DNA from: Microbacterium sp. SCN 70-27
GTDB lineage: Bacteria; Actinomycetota; Actinomycetes; Actinomycetales; Microbacteriaceae
Direction of reading: 5' to 3'
Length of the DNA stretch: 64,000 bases
NCBI GenBank assembly: GCA_001724425.1
Contig: MEEK01000005.1
Location: forward strand, 62,001 to 126,000
Both the position numbers and the translations under genes were made by a program. Below, in pieces: positions 1-7,855 of the stretch (position 1 is its first letter; every line of letters begins with the position of its first letter). A model generated the notes under the pieces. That model did not search any database and had not been told where the DNA came from. It saw nothing but the letters and a program-made list of their open reading frames with translations.

Positions 1-200
1 CCGTCGCGCTCGAGCATCCACGGGTCGGCGAGGAAGGCGAGCCCGCGCTCCTCGAGCGCCGTCTCCGCATCGAGCCAGTCGACCGACGTCACGACTTCCC
101 GTCCCAGCACATCGATGGCCGCCCACTCCTCGCCCGCAGGACGGATCCACCCGACGAGCTCCCCGTCGTCACGGCGGTGCGGCGTCCAGTCCCCGGGCAT
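1..200 (-). CDS. Uncharacterised protein, 5' part only (gene runs off the window)
   Basis: A reading frame opens at an ATG at 200 on the minus strand and stays open to the window edge, giving about 66 residues that begin MPGDWTPHRRDDGELVGWIR. It is rich in Trp, Asp and Glu, with no signal peptide or membrane segment. I recall similar short soluble proteins of unknown function in Microbacteriaceae, but I cannot assign an activity. The gene-free repeat region lies directly upstream. The frame is real by composition (third-position GC bias, no rare codons), but the function is unknown and the C-terminus is outside the window. Confidence 0.6.
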   Translation of the reverse strand, partial: MPGDWTPHRRDDGELVGWIRPAGEEWAAIDVLGREVVTSVDWLDAETALEERGLAFLADPWMLERD

Positions 201-297
201 TCCGCCCCTCGCACCGCCGCCGACTCCCGCACCTCGTCCAGCCTGATCAGTCTGCTCAGCCACGCGGCCAGCCTACGGAAGACCCCGGCACATGGGG

Positions 298-379
298 CCT
301 GAACTCCTCCAACTCGGGCCCAGAGCCCACGAAAACCGCCTGCTCCGCCCCATTCGGCGCCGAGTTGGAGGAGTTCAGG
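298..379. repeat. Inverted-repeat element A, copy 1
   Basis: A perfect 20-bp stem: CCTGAACTCCTCCAACTCGG at 298-317 pairs with its reverse complement at 360-379, around a 42-nt loop. The 85-bp unit 301-385 recurs almost unchanged at 554-638. The arms carry GGAGGAG, which resembles a ribosome-binding core. Confidence 0.85.
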
Positions 380-552
380 GCGCGCATGACCACCGCAGTC
401 ACCAGATGACATGGCCAGACCGGGCCCGGGGCGAGCTCGGCAGCGGCATCAACGAGCAGCCGCCCCCAGAGATCGGCACCTCCCCTCGGCACCCAACCCG
501 CGGCGCCCCCTCGGCAACCGACTATCGGCACCCGCGCGCGACGCAGTGTGTC

Positions 553-630
553 CGAACTCCTCCAGCTCGAGCCCGGAACCCACGAAAACCGCCTGCTCCG
601 CCCCATTCGGCGCCGAGTTGGAGGAGTTCA
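553..630. repeat. Inverted-repeat element A, copy 2
   Basis: The arm at 554-569 (GAACTCCTCCAGCTCG) pairs with 614-629, with one G-T pair. The loop is identical to copy 1 over about 60 bases. Only a few bases in the left arm and its edge differ between the two copies. Confidence 0.85.
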
Positions 631-712
631 GGGCGCGCACGCGGATGAGACCCACCGTGCGGAGTCGGCGACGCCCCCGCGGCCGCCGACCGCGGTGGGC
701 AGTGGCTGAGTG

Positions 713-794
713 CCCAAACTCCTCCAGTCCGGCTCGGCACCCCGCCGGAAGCCCCGGATTCAGCTGCTCCGGGGGCGGACTAGAGGAGTTGGGG
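713..794. repeat. Inverted-repeat element A, diverged copy 3
   Basis: The arm at 713-731 (CCCAAACTCCTCCAGTCCG) pairs with 776-794 with two mismatches. The loop is unrelated to copies 1 and 2. Two further GGAGGAGTT-like words follow at 800-825, suggesting partial duplication of the right arm. Confidence 0.7.
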
Positions 795-852
795 ACGCGG
801 GTGGAGGAGTTCGGGACGCGGGTGGAGCCGGGCGGTGCCGAAAGGGCTGACG

Positions 853-1554
853 TCAGGCGCGGCCGAACAGATAGCCGCGGGCGGTGTCGAACCCGATCAC
901 GACGAAGCCGTCCTGCAGCAGACCGCCGAAGGCATCGCGCACGCGGTAACGCCACTCCAGAGCCTCGGCCGGGTCGGAGCGGCGCAGTTCCTCGATGTCG
1001 TGCGGCACGGCGACCGCCGTGACGACGTGCTCCTCGCGCGGAGCGGGGGCCGGCGCCGCAAGCGCCCACGAGGCCATCAGCCGGTCGGACTCGTCACCGC
1101 GGTTCACCCCATCGTTCATCGCGCCGTACTGGTCGACGAGGTACTCCGTGATGCGCGCGCCCAGCACGACGAGGTTGAAGTGCGCGTTGCGCGCCACCAG
1201 CGGGTCGAACGTCCACGTGATGTGTCCGACGTCGCGCGCGAACGCCCACGCCCGCTGGTGCTGCTTGAGCAGCCGCCCGAGCCCCTGCGAGCGGTATCCG
1301 TCGAGGATGCCCGTGATGTGCGAGTGCATCGAACGCTCGCCGGGCGCGGCGAAGAAGGCGACGGATGCCCCGATCATCCGGTCGCCGTCGTACAGCCCGA
1401 CGGCGTAGTTGCCCGAGTGCGCGAGCGCGCGCAGCAGGTTCGGGGGCATGCCGCCCCGGTCGCCGCCCCACACCTCGGCGAGCACGTCGGCCGCGGCGAA
1501 CACCTGGTCGACATTCGCGAGGGGTTGGATCGTGATGCCGTCGAGGTCTGACAT
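853..1554 (-). CDS. GNAT-family acetyltransferase
   Basis: A 233-residue protein. After a short N-terminus it shows the GNAT pattern: a mid-region strand with YAVGLYDGDRMIGASVAF and then the acetyl-CoA loop region around HITGILDGYRSQGLGRLL (residues about 78-97), where the QGLGRLL stretch fits motif A (Q/R-x-x-G-x-G/A). The C-terminal half is long for a simple GNAT and carries FDPLVARNAHFNL, as in the predicted acetyltransferase group COG3375. The acceptor is unknown. The start at 1554 is supported by a -10 hexamer TAGGGT six bases upstream, implying a leaderless mRNA. It is transcribed divergently from the MetE-like gene. Confidence 0.75.
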   Translation of the reverse strand: MSDLDGITIQPLANVDQVFAAADVLAEVWGGDRGGMPPNLLRALAHSGNYAVGLYDGDRMIGASVAFFAAPGERSMHSHITGILDGYRSQGLGRLLKQHQRAWAFARDVGHITWTFDPLVARNAHFNLVVLGARITEYLVDQYGAMNDGVNRGDESDRLMASWALAAPAPAPREEHVVTAVAVPHDIEELRRSDPAEALEWRYRVRDAFGGLLQDGFVVIGFDTARGYLFGRA

Positions 1555-1560
1555 GACGCC

Positions 1561-1566
1561 ACCCTA
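1561..1566 (-). promoter_or_regulatory. -10 element of the GNAT gene
   Basis: Reads TAGGGT on the minus strand and ends six bases before the ATG at 1554, placing the transcription start at or next to the start codon. Confidence 0.55.
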
Positions 1567-1580
1567 CGCCGCGCCGCTGA

Positions 1581-1668
1581 CGAACCCGAAGCTCGACCCG
1601 AGCCCGACGCCGACACCCGCCCGACACCCACCCCGAACCCCCGAACCCCGAACCCGAACCCCCGAACG
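1581..1668. repeat. Low-complexity CCCGAA-rich tract
   Basis: The stretch is built of variations on CCCGAA/CCCGAC, with few G/T-rich interruptions, upstream of the MetE-like gene promoter. It is not a regular tandem repeat. It may be a slippage-prone tract; I see no open frame using it. Confidence 0.5.
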
Positions 1669-1700
1669 TCACACAGCACAGCACCCCACACCGGCACCCC

Positions 1701-1706
1701 TACGCT
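1701..1706 (+). promoter_or_regulatory. -10 element for the MetE-like transcript
   Basis: TACGCT, the only good -10 hexamer near the gene, predicts a start around 1713 and a leader of about 105 nt that contains a possible short leader peptide. Confidence 0.4.
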
Positions 1707-1717
1707 GGAAGGAGCTC

Positions 1718-1804
1718 GTGAACCGGAAGCCTCCGCCTGGAGCCGCGCGCGACGCCGCCGCGGCGAGAGCCATCGTCCCTGGGACATCCCCGTCCCGATC
1801 CTGA
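1718..1804 (+). CDS. Possible 28-residue leader peptide
   Basis: A GTG at 1718 follows a good ribosome-binding site (GGAAGGAG, 1707-1714) and opens a 28-codon frame ending with TGA at 1802-1804. That stop lies just before the GGAGG (1807-1811) that serves the MetE-like gene at 1819. The arrangement would allow translational coupling. The peptide (start MNRKPPPGAARD) is not Met-rich, so classical methionine attenuation is not indicated. It may be only a chance frame. Confidence 0.3.
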   Translation: MNRKPPPGAARDAAAARAIVPGTSPSRS

Positions 1805-1818
1805 CCGGAGGCTTCGCC

Positions 1819-3000
1819 ATGCCCGCCGTCCCCACCACCACTTCGGGCAGCCTGCCCCGCACCGCCGCGCTCATCGAGGCCAACGGCGCGCGCACCCTCG
1901 CCGACGACGGCTTCACGCTGCAGTCGACGCCCGAGTTCGACGCCCTCACGGCGGCCGCCGTCGCCGACGTGGTCGAGCGCCAGCGCGAGGCGGGCATCAC
2001 GCTCGTCGGCGACGGCGAGTTCGGCAAGGCGATGTCGAACGCCGTGGACTACGGCGCGTGGTGGTCGTACTCGTTCCAGCGCGTCGCGGGCCTCTCGCTC
2101 ACGGAGGTCAACGCCTTCAACGAGCCGGCGGTCGAGTCCTCCCCCGGCGACGTCCGCCTCACGAGCTTCCTGAACCGTCGCGACCGGCAGCTCTTCCCCG
2201 CCGTCTACGCCGAGACCGTCGAGACCGGCCAGACCGCGACCGCGTTCCCGTCGACGACGGGTGCGCTCGCCTACCGGGGGCAGGATGCCGTGGCATCCGA
2301 CATCCGGAACCTGAAGGCCGCGCTCCGGCCCGGCGAGCAGGGCTTCCTCACGGCGATCGCGCCGGGGTCGGCCGCCCGCGTGCGCAATGAGTTCTACGCG
2401 ACCGACGAGGAGCACATCTTCGCGTGGGCGGATGCCCTCCGCGAGGAGTACAAGGCGATCGTCGACGCGGGGCTCATCGTCCAGCTCGACGACCCGTCGC
2501 TCGCGGAGAACTTCGACCAGATCACGCCCGAGCCCTCGATCGCCGACTACCAGGCCTTCACGAAGATCCGGGTCGACGCGATCAACCACGCGATCGCGGG
2601 CCTTCCCAAGGAGCAGGTGCGCCTGCACCTGTGCTGGGGCTCGTGGCACGGCCCGCACACGACCGACGTCGAGCTGAAGGACATCCTCCCGGTCATCCTG
2701 CAGGCGAACGTCGGTTCGATCTCGTTCGAGGCGGGGAACGTCCGCCACGAGCACGAGTTCGGCGCATGGGCGGATGCCGCGGTGCCGGACGACCTCGTGC
2801 TCGTCCCCGGTGTCGTGAGTCATGCGACCAACGTGGTCGAGCACCCCGAGCTCGTCGCGCAGCGCATCCGCCGCTTCACCGACATCGTCGGCGTCGACCG
2901 CGTCATCGCCTCGACCGACTGCGGCCTCGGCGGGCGTGTCCACCCCGACATCGCGTGGGCGAAGCTCGCCTCGCTCGGCGAGGGCGCGCGCCGCGCCTGA
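1819..3000 (+). CDS. MetE C-terminal-like cobalamin-independent methionine synthase family protein
   Basis: A 393-residue TIM-barrel protein equivalent to the catalytic C-terminal half of MetE, without the duplicated N-terminal half of the 750-residue enzyme. The zinc-site pattern is visible: His and Cys in LHLCWGS (about residues 270 and 272), Glu in SFEAGN (about 303) and Cys in STDCGLGG (about 367). The family includes methionine synthases that use simple methyl donors as well as epoxyalkane:coenzyme M transferase-like enzymes. The general reaction is zinc-activated thiol alkylation; the true donor and acceptor here are unknown. SD GGAGG precedes the ATG. No cobalamin or SAM riboswitch was recognised in the leader. 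PurU follows 83 bp downstream, a plausible one-carbon link. Confidence 0.8.
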   Translation: MPAVPTTTSGSLPRTAALIEANGARTLADDGFTLQSTPEFDALTAAAVADVVERQREAGITLVGDGEFGKAMSNAVDYGAWWSYSFQRVAGLSLTEVNAFNEPAVESSPGDVRLTSFLNRRDRQLFPAVYAETVETGQTATAFPSTTGALAYRGQDAVASDIRNLKAALRPGEQGFLTAIAPGSAARVRNEFYATDEEHIFAWADALREEYKAIVDAGLIVQLDDPSLAENFDQITPEPSIADYQAFTKIRVDAINHAIAGLPKEQVRLHLCWGSWHGPHTTDVELKDILPVILQANVGSISFEAGNVRHEHEFGAWADAAVPDDLVLVPGVVSHATNVVEHPELVAQRIRRFTDIVGVDRVIASTDCGLGGRVHPDIAWAKLASLGEGARRA

Positions 3001-3083
3001 CCCGCGCGTACCGGCTCGACGGAGGCGGGGCGGTGACGGCGTCGGATGCCGAACCGCCCCGCCATCTGCGGCAGAATCGAAGG

Positions 3084-3965
<882 letters not shown>

Positions 3966-3997
3966 CCGCACCTCGGCACGCGCCCCGAGCCTCGGGT

Positions 3998-5140
3998 TCA
4001 GTGCACGTATTCCATGAGGTCGGCACCGAGCGCGCGGAATGCGTCGTGGGCTCGGAGGCGATGCCCCATCGAGAGGTCGTCGAACCCGACGATCAGCGCG
4101 TACGCGACGCCGGCGCGCGGTCCCGCGAGCACGCCGGCTTCGGCGCGGATGCCGCCGGTGCGACCGGTCTTGTTGACGAACAGCAGCCGGTGGCGGTCGT
4201 CCTCGTGCGCGAACGGGTCGAGGGCGGTCGCCGCTCCGACGAGCGCCAGATCCTGATTGAGGTTCAGCCACTCGCCGACCTGCGCGCTGACGGCGGGTGA
4301 GACGACCCGGGCGTTGACGATCGCCGCGAACAGGGCGGCGAGTTCCCCCGCTGACGAGATGGCGACGTGCGGTGCATCGTCGGGCCCGCGCACGTCGCGG
4401 AACCGGTCGAGCAGTGCCGTCCGGACGAGCCCGATGTCATCCATCCGCGCGCGCACGGCGCGAAGGCCGACGCGCTGCAGCAGCGCGTTCGCGGCGGCGG
4501 CGTCGGACGCCGCGGCGGCGAGCACCGCGAGGTCGAGCACGGGCAGGGCGGGAGCCTGCAGGTGCTGCCAGATCCCGGCGACGCCGACGCTCTCGATCGC
4601 GTCGCGTCGGATGATCTCGTACGGGTCGAGCTGTCCGAACTCGATCTGCGCCGCGACTTCGATGAGGAGCGGCACGATACCGATCCCGCCGATCGGTAGG
4701 GTCAGGTGGTCGTCGCCCGTGAGGACTTCGGCACCCGTGTCGACGTCGTTCACCCGCACAGACATGTGCGCACCCGCCGATGCGAGCGAATCGAGCGCCT
4801 TGATCGTGCCGATGAACGAGCGCTGCCGAAGCGAAGCCCGGCGCGGGGATGTCAGGTCGTCGGGCACCGCTCGCCGCGTAATACGGGTCGCTCCCGTCGC
4901 CCTCGTCGCTCCCGTCGCCCCGACCTCCGCACCTGTATGCGCGGCGGCGCGCAGCGACCCGCGCGTCGCGCCACCGGGCGTGGGAGTGCTCGGGGTCGCC
5001 GCGGCGGGTGCGCGGTGCTCGACATCCGCGGCATGCTCCAGCCCCGCGTCGCGCGCGTAGGCGCGGCGGGAGCCGGGCTGCGGCTCACCGACCGGGTCGG
5101 CGCCGCCCGCCCCACGACGCTCGCGGCGCGTCTCGCTCAC
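3998..5140 (-). CDS. Class A beta-lactamase-fold protein lacking the catalytic Ser and Lys
   Basis: 380 residues: a low-complexity Ala/Thr/Arg-rich N-terminus (about 1-100), then a serine beta-lactamase/D-Ala-D-Ala peptidase-like domain. The KTG box is present (VNKTGRTGG, about 321-329). At the SxxK position (about 148-152) the sequence reads LPIGGIGIVPLL where active relatives have FPLASVSKVPLL, so the nucleophile Ser is Gly and the general-base Lys is Ile. The SDN loop is degenerate (SDAAAAN). It is therefore probably a non-hydrolytic penicillin-fold protein, perhaps a binding or scaffold factor. No clear signal peptide is seen. The start is a GTG overlapping the stop of the upstream M13 peptidase (GTGA), which supports translational coupling. 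Annotation as an active serine hydrolase would be wrong. Confidence 0.7.
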   Translation of the reverse strand: MSETRRERRGAGGADPVGEPQPGSRRAYARDAGLEHAADVEHRAPAAATPSTPTPGGATRGSLRAAAHTGAEVGATGATRATGATRITRRAVPDDLTSPRRASLRQRSFIGTIKALDSLASAGAHMSVRVNDVDTGAEVLTGDDHLTLPIGGIGIVPLLIEVAAQIEFGQLDPYEIIRRDAIESVGVAGIWQHLQAPALPVLDLAVLAAAASDAAAANALLQRVGLRAVRARMDDIGLVRTALLDRFRDVRGPDDAPHVAISSAGELAALFAAIVNARVVSPAVSAQVGEWLNLNQDLALVGAATALDPFAHEDDRHRLLFVNKTGRTGGIRAEAGVLAGPRAGVAYALIVGFDDLSMGHRLRAHDAFRALGADLMEYVH

Positions 5141-7131
5141 CAGATCGTGACGCGCTGATCGGCATCGAGCCAGAGGTCGTCCTGCTCCGTGACGTCGAAG
5201 GCCCGATAGAACTCATCGACGTTTCGGACGATCTGGTTGCAGCGGAACTCGTTCGGCGAGTGCGGGTCGATCGTGAGGAGCCGGATCGTCTCGGCATCCC
5301 GTCCCTTCTGCTGCCAGATCTGCGCCCAACTGAGCAGCAGTCGCTGGATGCCGCTGAACCCGTCGATCTCGGGGCCGTCGCCGCCTTCGCCGGCCTCGGC
5401 CAGGTGCAATCGGTAGGCCTTGATCGCGATGCCGAGGCCGCCGAGGTCGCCGATGTTCTCGCCGATCGTCAGGGCGCCGTTGACGTGGTGGTCGTCACCG
5501 AGGCTCTCGCCGTTCGCGCCGAGCGGCACGAGGGCGTCGTACTGCGCGATGAGGGCCGACGTGCGCTCCGTGAAAGCCGCGCGGTCGTCGTCCGTCCACC
5601 AGTCCTTGAGCGCGCCCGTGCCGTCGAAGGCGGAACCCTGATCGTCGAAGCCGTGCCCGATCTCGTGGCCGATGACGGCGCCGATGCCCCCGTAGTTCGC
5701 GGCCGCATCGCGGTCGAGGTCGAAGAACGGGTACTGCAGGATCGCGGCAGGGAAGACGATCTCGTTCATCAGCGGGTTGTAGTACGCGTTGACCGTCTGC
5801 GGAGTCATGTACCACTCGTCGCGGTCGATCTGCGCGCCGAGCTTGGCGAGCTGTCGGTCGTGCTCCCAGGCATTCGCGCGCAGGACGTTCCCGATGAGAT
5901 CGCCCGGGTCGACCTCGAGCGCGGAGTAGTCCTTCCATCGTGCGGGGAAGCCGACCTTCGGCGTGAAGGCATCGAGCTTCTGGAGCGCCCGCTCGCGGGT
6001 TTCGGGGGTCATCCACTCGAGACCCGTGATCGACTCCCGGTAGGCCTCGATGAGGTTCGCGACGAGCTCGTCCATGGCATCCTTCGCCGCGGGCGGGAAG
6101 TGCCGCTGCACGTACACCCTGCCGACGGCTTCGCCCATGGCGGCCTCGACGAAGCCGACGCCGCGCTTCCAGCGCTCGCGGTTGACCGGGACGCCGGTGA
6201 GCTCGGTGCCGTAGAACGCGAAGTTCGTGTCGACGAAGGCCTGCGAGAGGAAGGCGGCCGACGCGCGCACGATGTGCAGCCGCAGCCACGCCTTCCAGTC
6301 CTCCAGACGCTCCTCGGTGAGGAGGGTGCCGAGCCCCGTCAGCGCGCTCGGCTGGTTGACGTTGATCTCGGCGAAGCCGCTCTGGAAGCCCGGGGCCACG
6401 GCATCCAGCCACGGGTCGAGGTCGACGCCGACGAGCTCACGCACCTCGGCCCACGTCATGAGGTTGTAGGTCGCGACGGCGTCGCGGCTCTTCACGTTGT
6501 CCCAGTGGTGCGCGGCGATCTCGGTCTCGAGTGCGAAGAGACGGTCGGCCTGCGCGGCAGGATCCGCGACGCCGGCGAGGCCCAGGATCTTCGTCGCGTA
6601 CTCACGGAAGGCCGTGCGCGTGCCGTCGAAGTTCTCGAGCCGGTAGTAGCTCTCGTCGGGCAGGGAGAGGCCGCTCTGCACGAAGAAGACGACGTAGCGC
6701 TCGGGGTTGCCCGGGTCGGGCTCGATGTACGTGCCGACGAGGCCGCCGACACCCTCGCGTTCGAGCTCACCGACGAGGCTCAGGAGGGCTGGGACGGAGT
6801 CGACGGCGTCGACGCGGTCGATCTGGCCCGCGAGCGGCGTCGCGCCGAGTTCCTCGATGCGTGCAGTGTCCATGAAGCTCGTGAACAGATCGCCGATCTT
6901 GCGGGCCTCGGTGCCCGGCTCGGCATCCGTCGACTCCTCGATGATCTCGCGGACATCCTTCTCCGCCTGCTCCGCGATGAGGTGGAATGAGCCCCACCGC
7001 GCCTTGTCCTCGGGGATCTCGGTGCGCGCGAGCCACGCCCCGTTGACGTGGCGGAACAGATCGTCCTGGGGGCGGATGTCGGCGCTCAGCTCGGACAGCT
7101 CGATACCCGAGCGGAGAGGGTTCTCGGTCAT
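5137..7131 (-). CDS. pepO: M13-family zinc metallopeptidase (PepO/neprilysin-like)
   Basis: A 664-residue protein of normal M13 length. The gluzincin site is clear: HEIGH in VIGHEIGHGFDDQGSAFD (about residue 488) and ENIGDLGG (about 558), matching HExxH and the downstream ExxxD with its third zinc-ligand Glu. There is no signal peptide or N-terminal transmembrane anchor, unlike eukaryotic neprilysin, so a cytosolic oligopeptidase is expected. It starts at 7131, where TATCCT ends six bases upstream (a leaderless start). Its stop overlaps the GTG of the beta-lactamase-fold gene. It is divergent from the isochorismatase-family gene. Confidence 0.9.
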   Translation of the reverse strand: MTENPLRSGIELSELSADIRPQDDLFRHVNGAWLARTEIPEDKARWGSFHLIAEQAEKDVREIIEESTDAEPGTEARKIGDLFTSFMDTARIEELGATPLAGQIDRVDAVDSVPALLSLVGELEREGVGGLVGTYIEPDPGNPERYVVFFVQSGLSLPDESYYRLENFDGTRTAFREYATKILGLAGVADPAAQADRLFALETEIAAHHWDNVKSRDAVATYNLMTWAEVRELVGVDLDPWLDAVAPGFQSGFAEINVNQPSALTGLGTLLTEERLEDWKAWLRLHIVRASAAFLSQAFVDTNFAFYGTELTGVPVNRERWKRGVGFVEAAMGEAVGRVYVQRHFPPAAKDAMDELVANLIEAYRESITGLEWMTPETRERALQKLDAFTPKVGFPARWKDYSALEVDPGDLIGNVLRANAWEHDRQLAKLGAQIDRDEWYMTPQTVNAYYNPLMNEIVFPAAILQYPFFDLDRDAAANYGGIGAVIGHEIGHGFDDQGSAFDGTGALKDWWTDDDRAAFTERTSALIAQYDALVPLGANGESLGDDHHVNGALTIGENIGDLGGLGIAIKAYRLHLAEAGEGGDGPEIDGFSGIQRLLLSWAQIWQQKGRDAETIRLLTIDPHSPNEFRCNQIVRNVDEFYRAFDVTEQDDLWLDADQRVTIW

Positions 7132-7137
7132 CGTCCC

Positions 7138-7143
7138 AGGATA
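7138..7143 (-). promoter_or_regulatory. -10 element of pepO
   Basis: TATCCT on the minus strand, ending six bases before the ATG at 7131. Confidence 0.55.
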
Positions 7144-7248
7144 GGCCGCGCACCCGACACAGCGGGGCCCCTGTTCGATGTCGGCCGCCCGTCGTACCGT
7201 CGAACACAGGGTTTCGGACCGCCGGAGTCCCCGGGTGAAGGAGAGACG

Positions 7249-7800
7249 ATGTCCACACGAGAAGGCTCCGCGACGGCACTGCTGGTGGTCGACGTCCAGA
7301 ACGACGTGATGGGGCAGGCGTGGGAGGCGGAGGCCGTCGTCGACCGCATCGGTGCGCTCGTCGACCGCGCGCGAAGCGAGGGCGTGCCGGTCGTGTGGGT
7401 GCAGCACGACGACGAGGGGATGCCGGTGGGCAGCGACGGGTGGCAGATCGTCGACGCGCTCGTACCCACGGGCGGTGAGCCGCTCATCCGCAAGCAGCAC
7501 GGCGATTCGTTCGAAGGCACGGACCTCGAGGCCGTCCTCGACGGCCTCGAGGTGGGACGCCTCGTCGTCGCCGGCGCCGAGTCGGATGCCTGCATCCGCT
7601 CGACGATCCACGGCGCCTTCACCCGCGGTTACGACACCGTCCTCGTCGGTGACGCGCACACGTCGGGCGACAAGACGGAGTGGGGCGCGCCGTCGCCCGA
7701 CGCGGTCGCGGCGCACACCAACCTGTACTGGAGGTTCCAGTCCGCGCCCGGCAAGACGGCGTCGGTCGCGGACGCCGCGGAGGTGGTGCTGCACGGGTGA
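7249..7800 (+). CDS. Isochorismatase-family cysteine hydrolase
   Basis: A 183-residue alpha/beta protein. The catalytic triad of the family is visible: Asp in LLVVDVQNDV (about 16), Lys in IRKQHGDSF (about 84) and Cys in AGAESDACIRST (about 110). Family members hydrolyse isochorismate, nicotinamide or N-carbamoyl substrates; nothing here identifies the substrate. The ATG at 7249 follows a good SD (GAAGGAGAG). It is a single gene facing the lipase fusion convergently. Confidence 0.85.
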   Translation: MSTREGSATALLVVDVQNDVMGQAWEAEAVVDRIGALVDRARSEGVPVVWVQHDDEGMPVGSDGWQIVDALVPTGGEPLIRKQHGDSFEGTDLEAVLDGLEVGRLVVAGAESDACIRSTIHGAFTRGYDTVLVGDAHTSGDKTEWGAPSPDAVAAHTNLYWRFQSAPGKTASVADAAEVVLHG

Positions 7801-7855
7801 GAGGAACCGAGGGGAGATGACGCGGGCGCGCCGTCGCCGCGCGTGAGGGCGCGGG

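Larger units (their letters stand above)
200..852. other. Gene-free region with three inverted-repeat elements
   Basis: About 650 bases between the start of the gene at 200 and the end of the GNAT gene at 853 hold no convincing gene. Long open frames exist on both strands but simply read through the repeats. The content is three copies of an inverted-repeat element (listed separately) separated by unrelated GC-rich sequence. Confidence 0.7.

Noticed and set aside
292..1069. Several open frames through the repeat region
   Set aside because: They read through both copies of element A, are Arg/Pro-rich, and lack start signals.
1701..1818. SAM or cobalamin riboswitch before the MetE-like gene
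   Set aside because: No SAM-type kink-turn or cobalamin box sequence is visible in the roughly 110-nt leader.
3998..5140. Calling this an active beta-lactamase
   Set aside because: The nucleophile Ser and the Lys of SxxK are replaced; only the fold and KTG strand remain.
5008..6990. A 660-codon frame opposite the M13 peptidase
   Set aside because: Shadow of the peptidase; Val/Asp/Arg-rich without recognisable domains.
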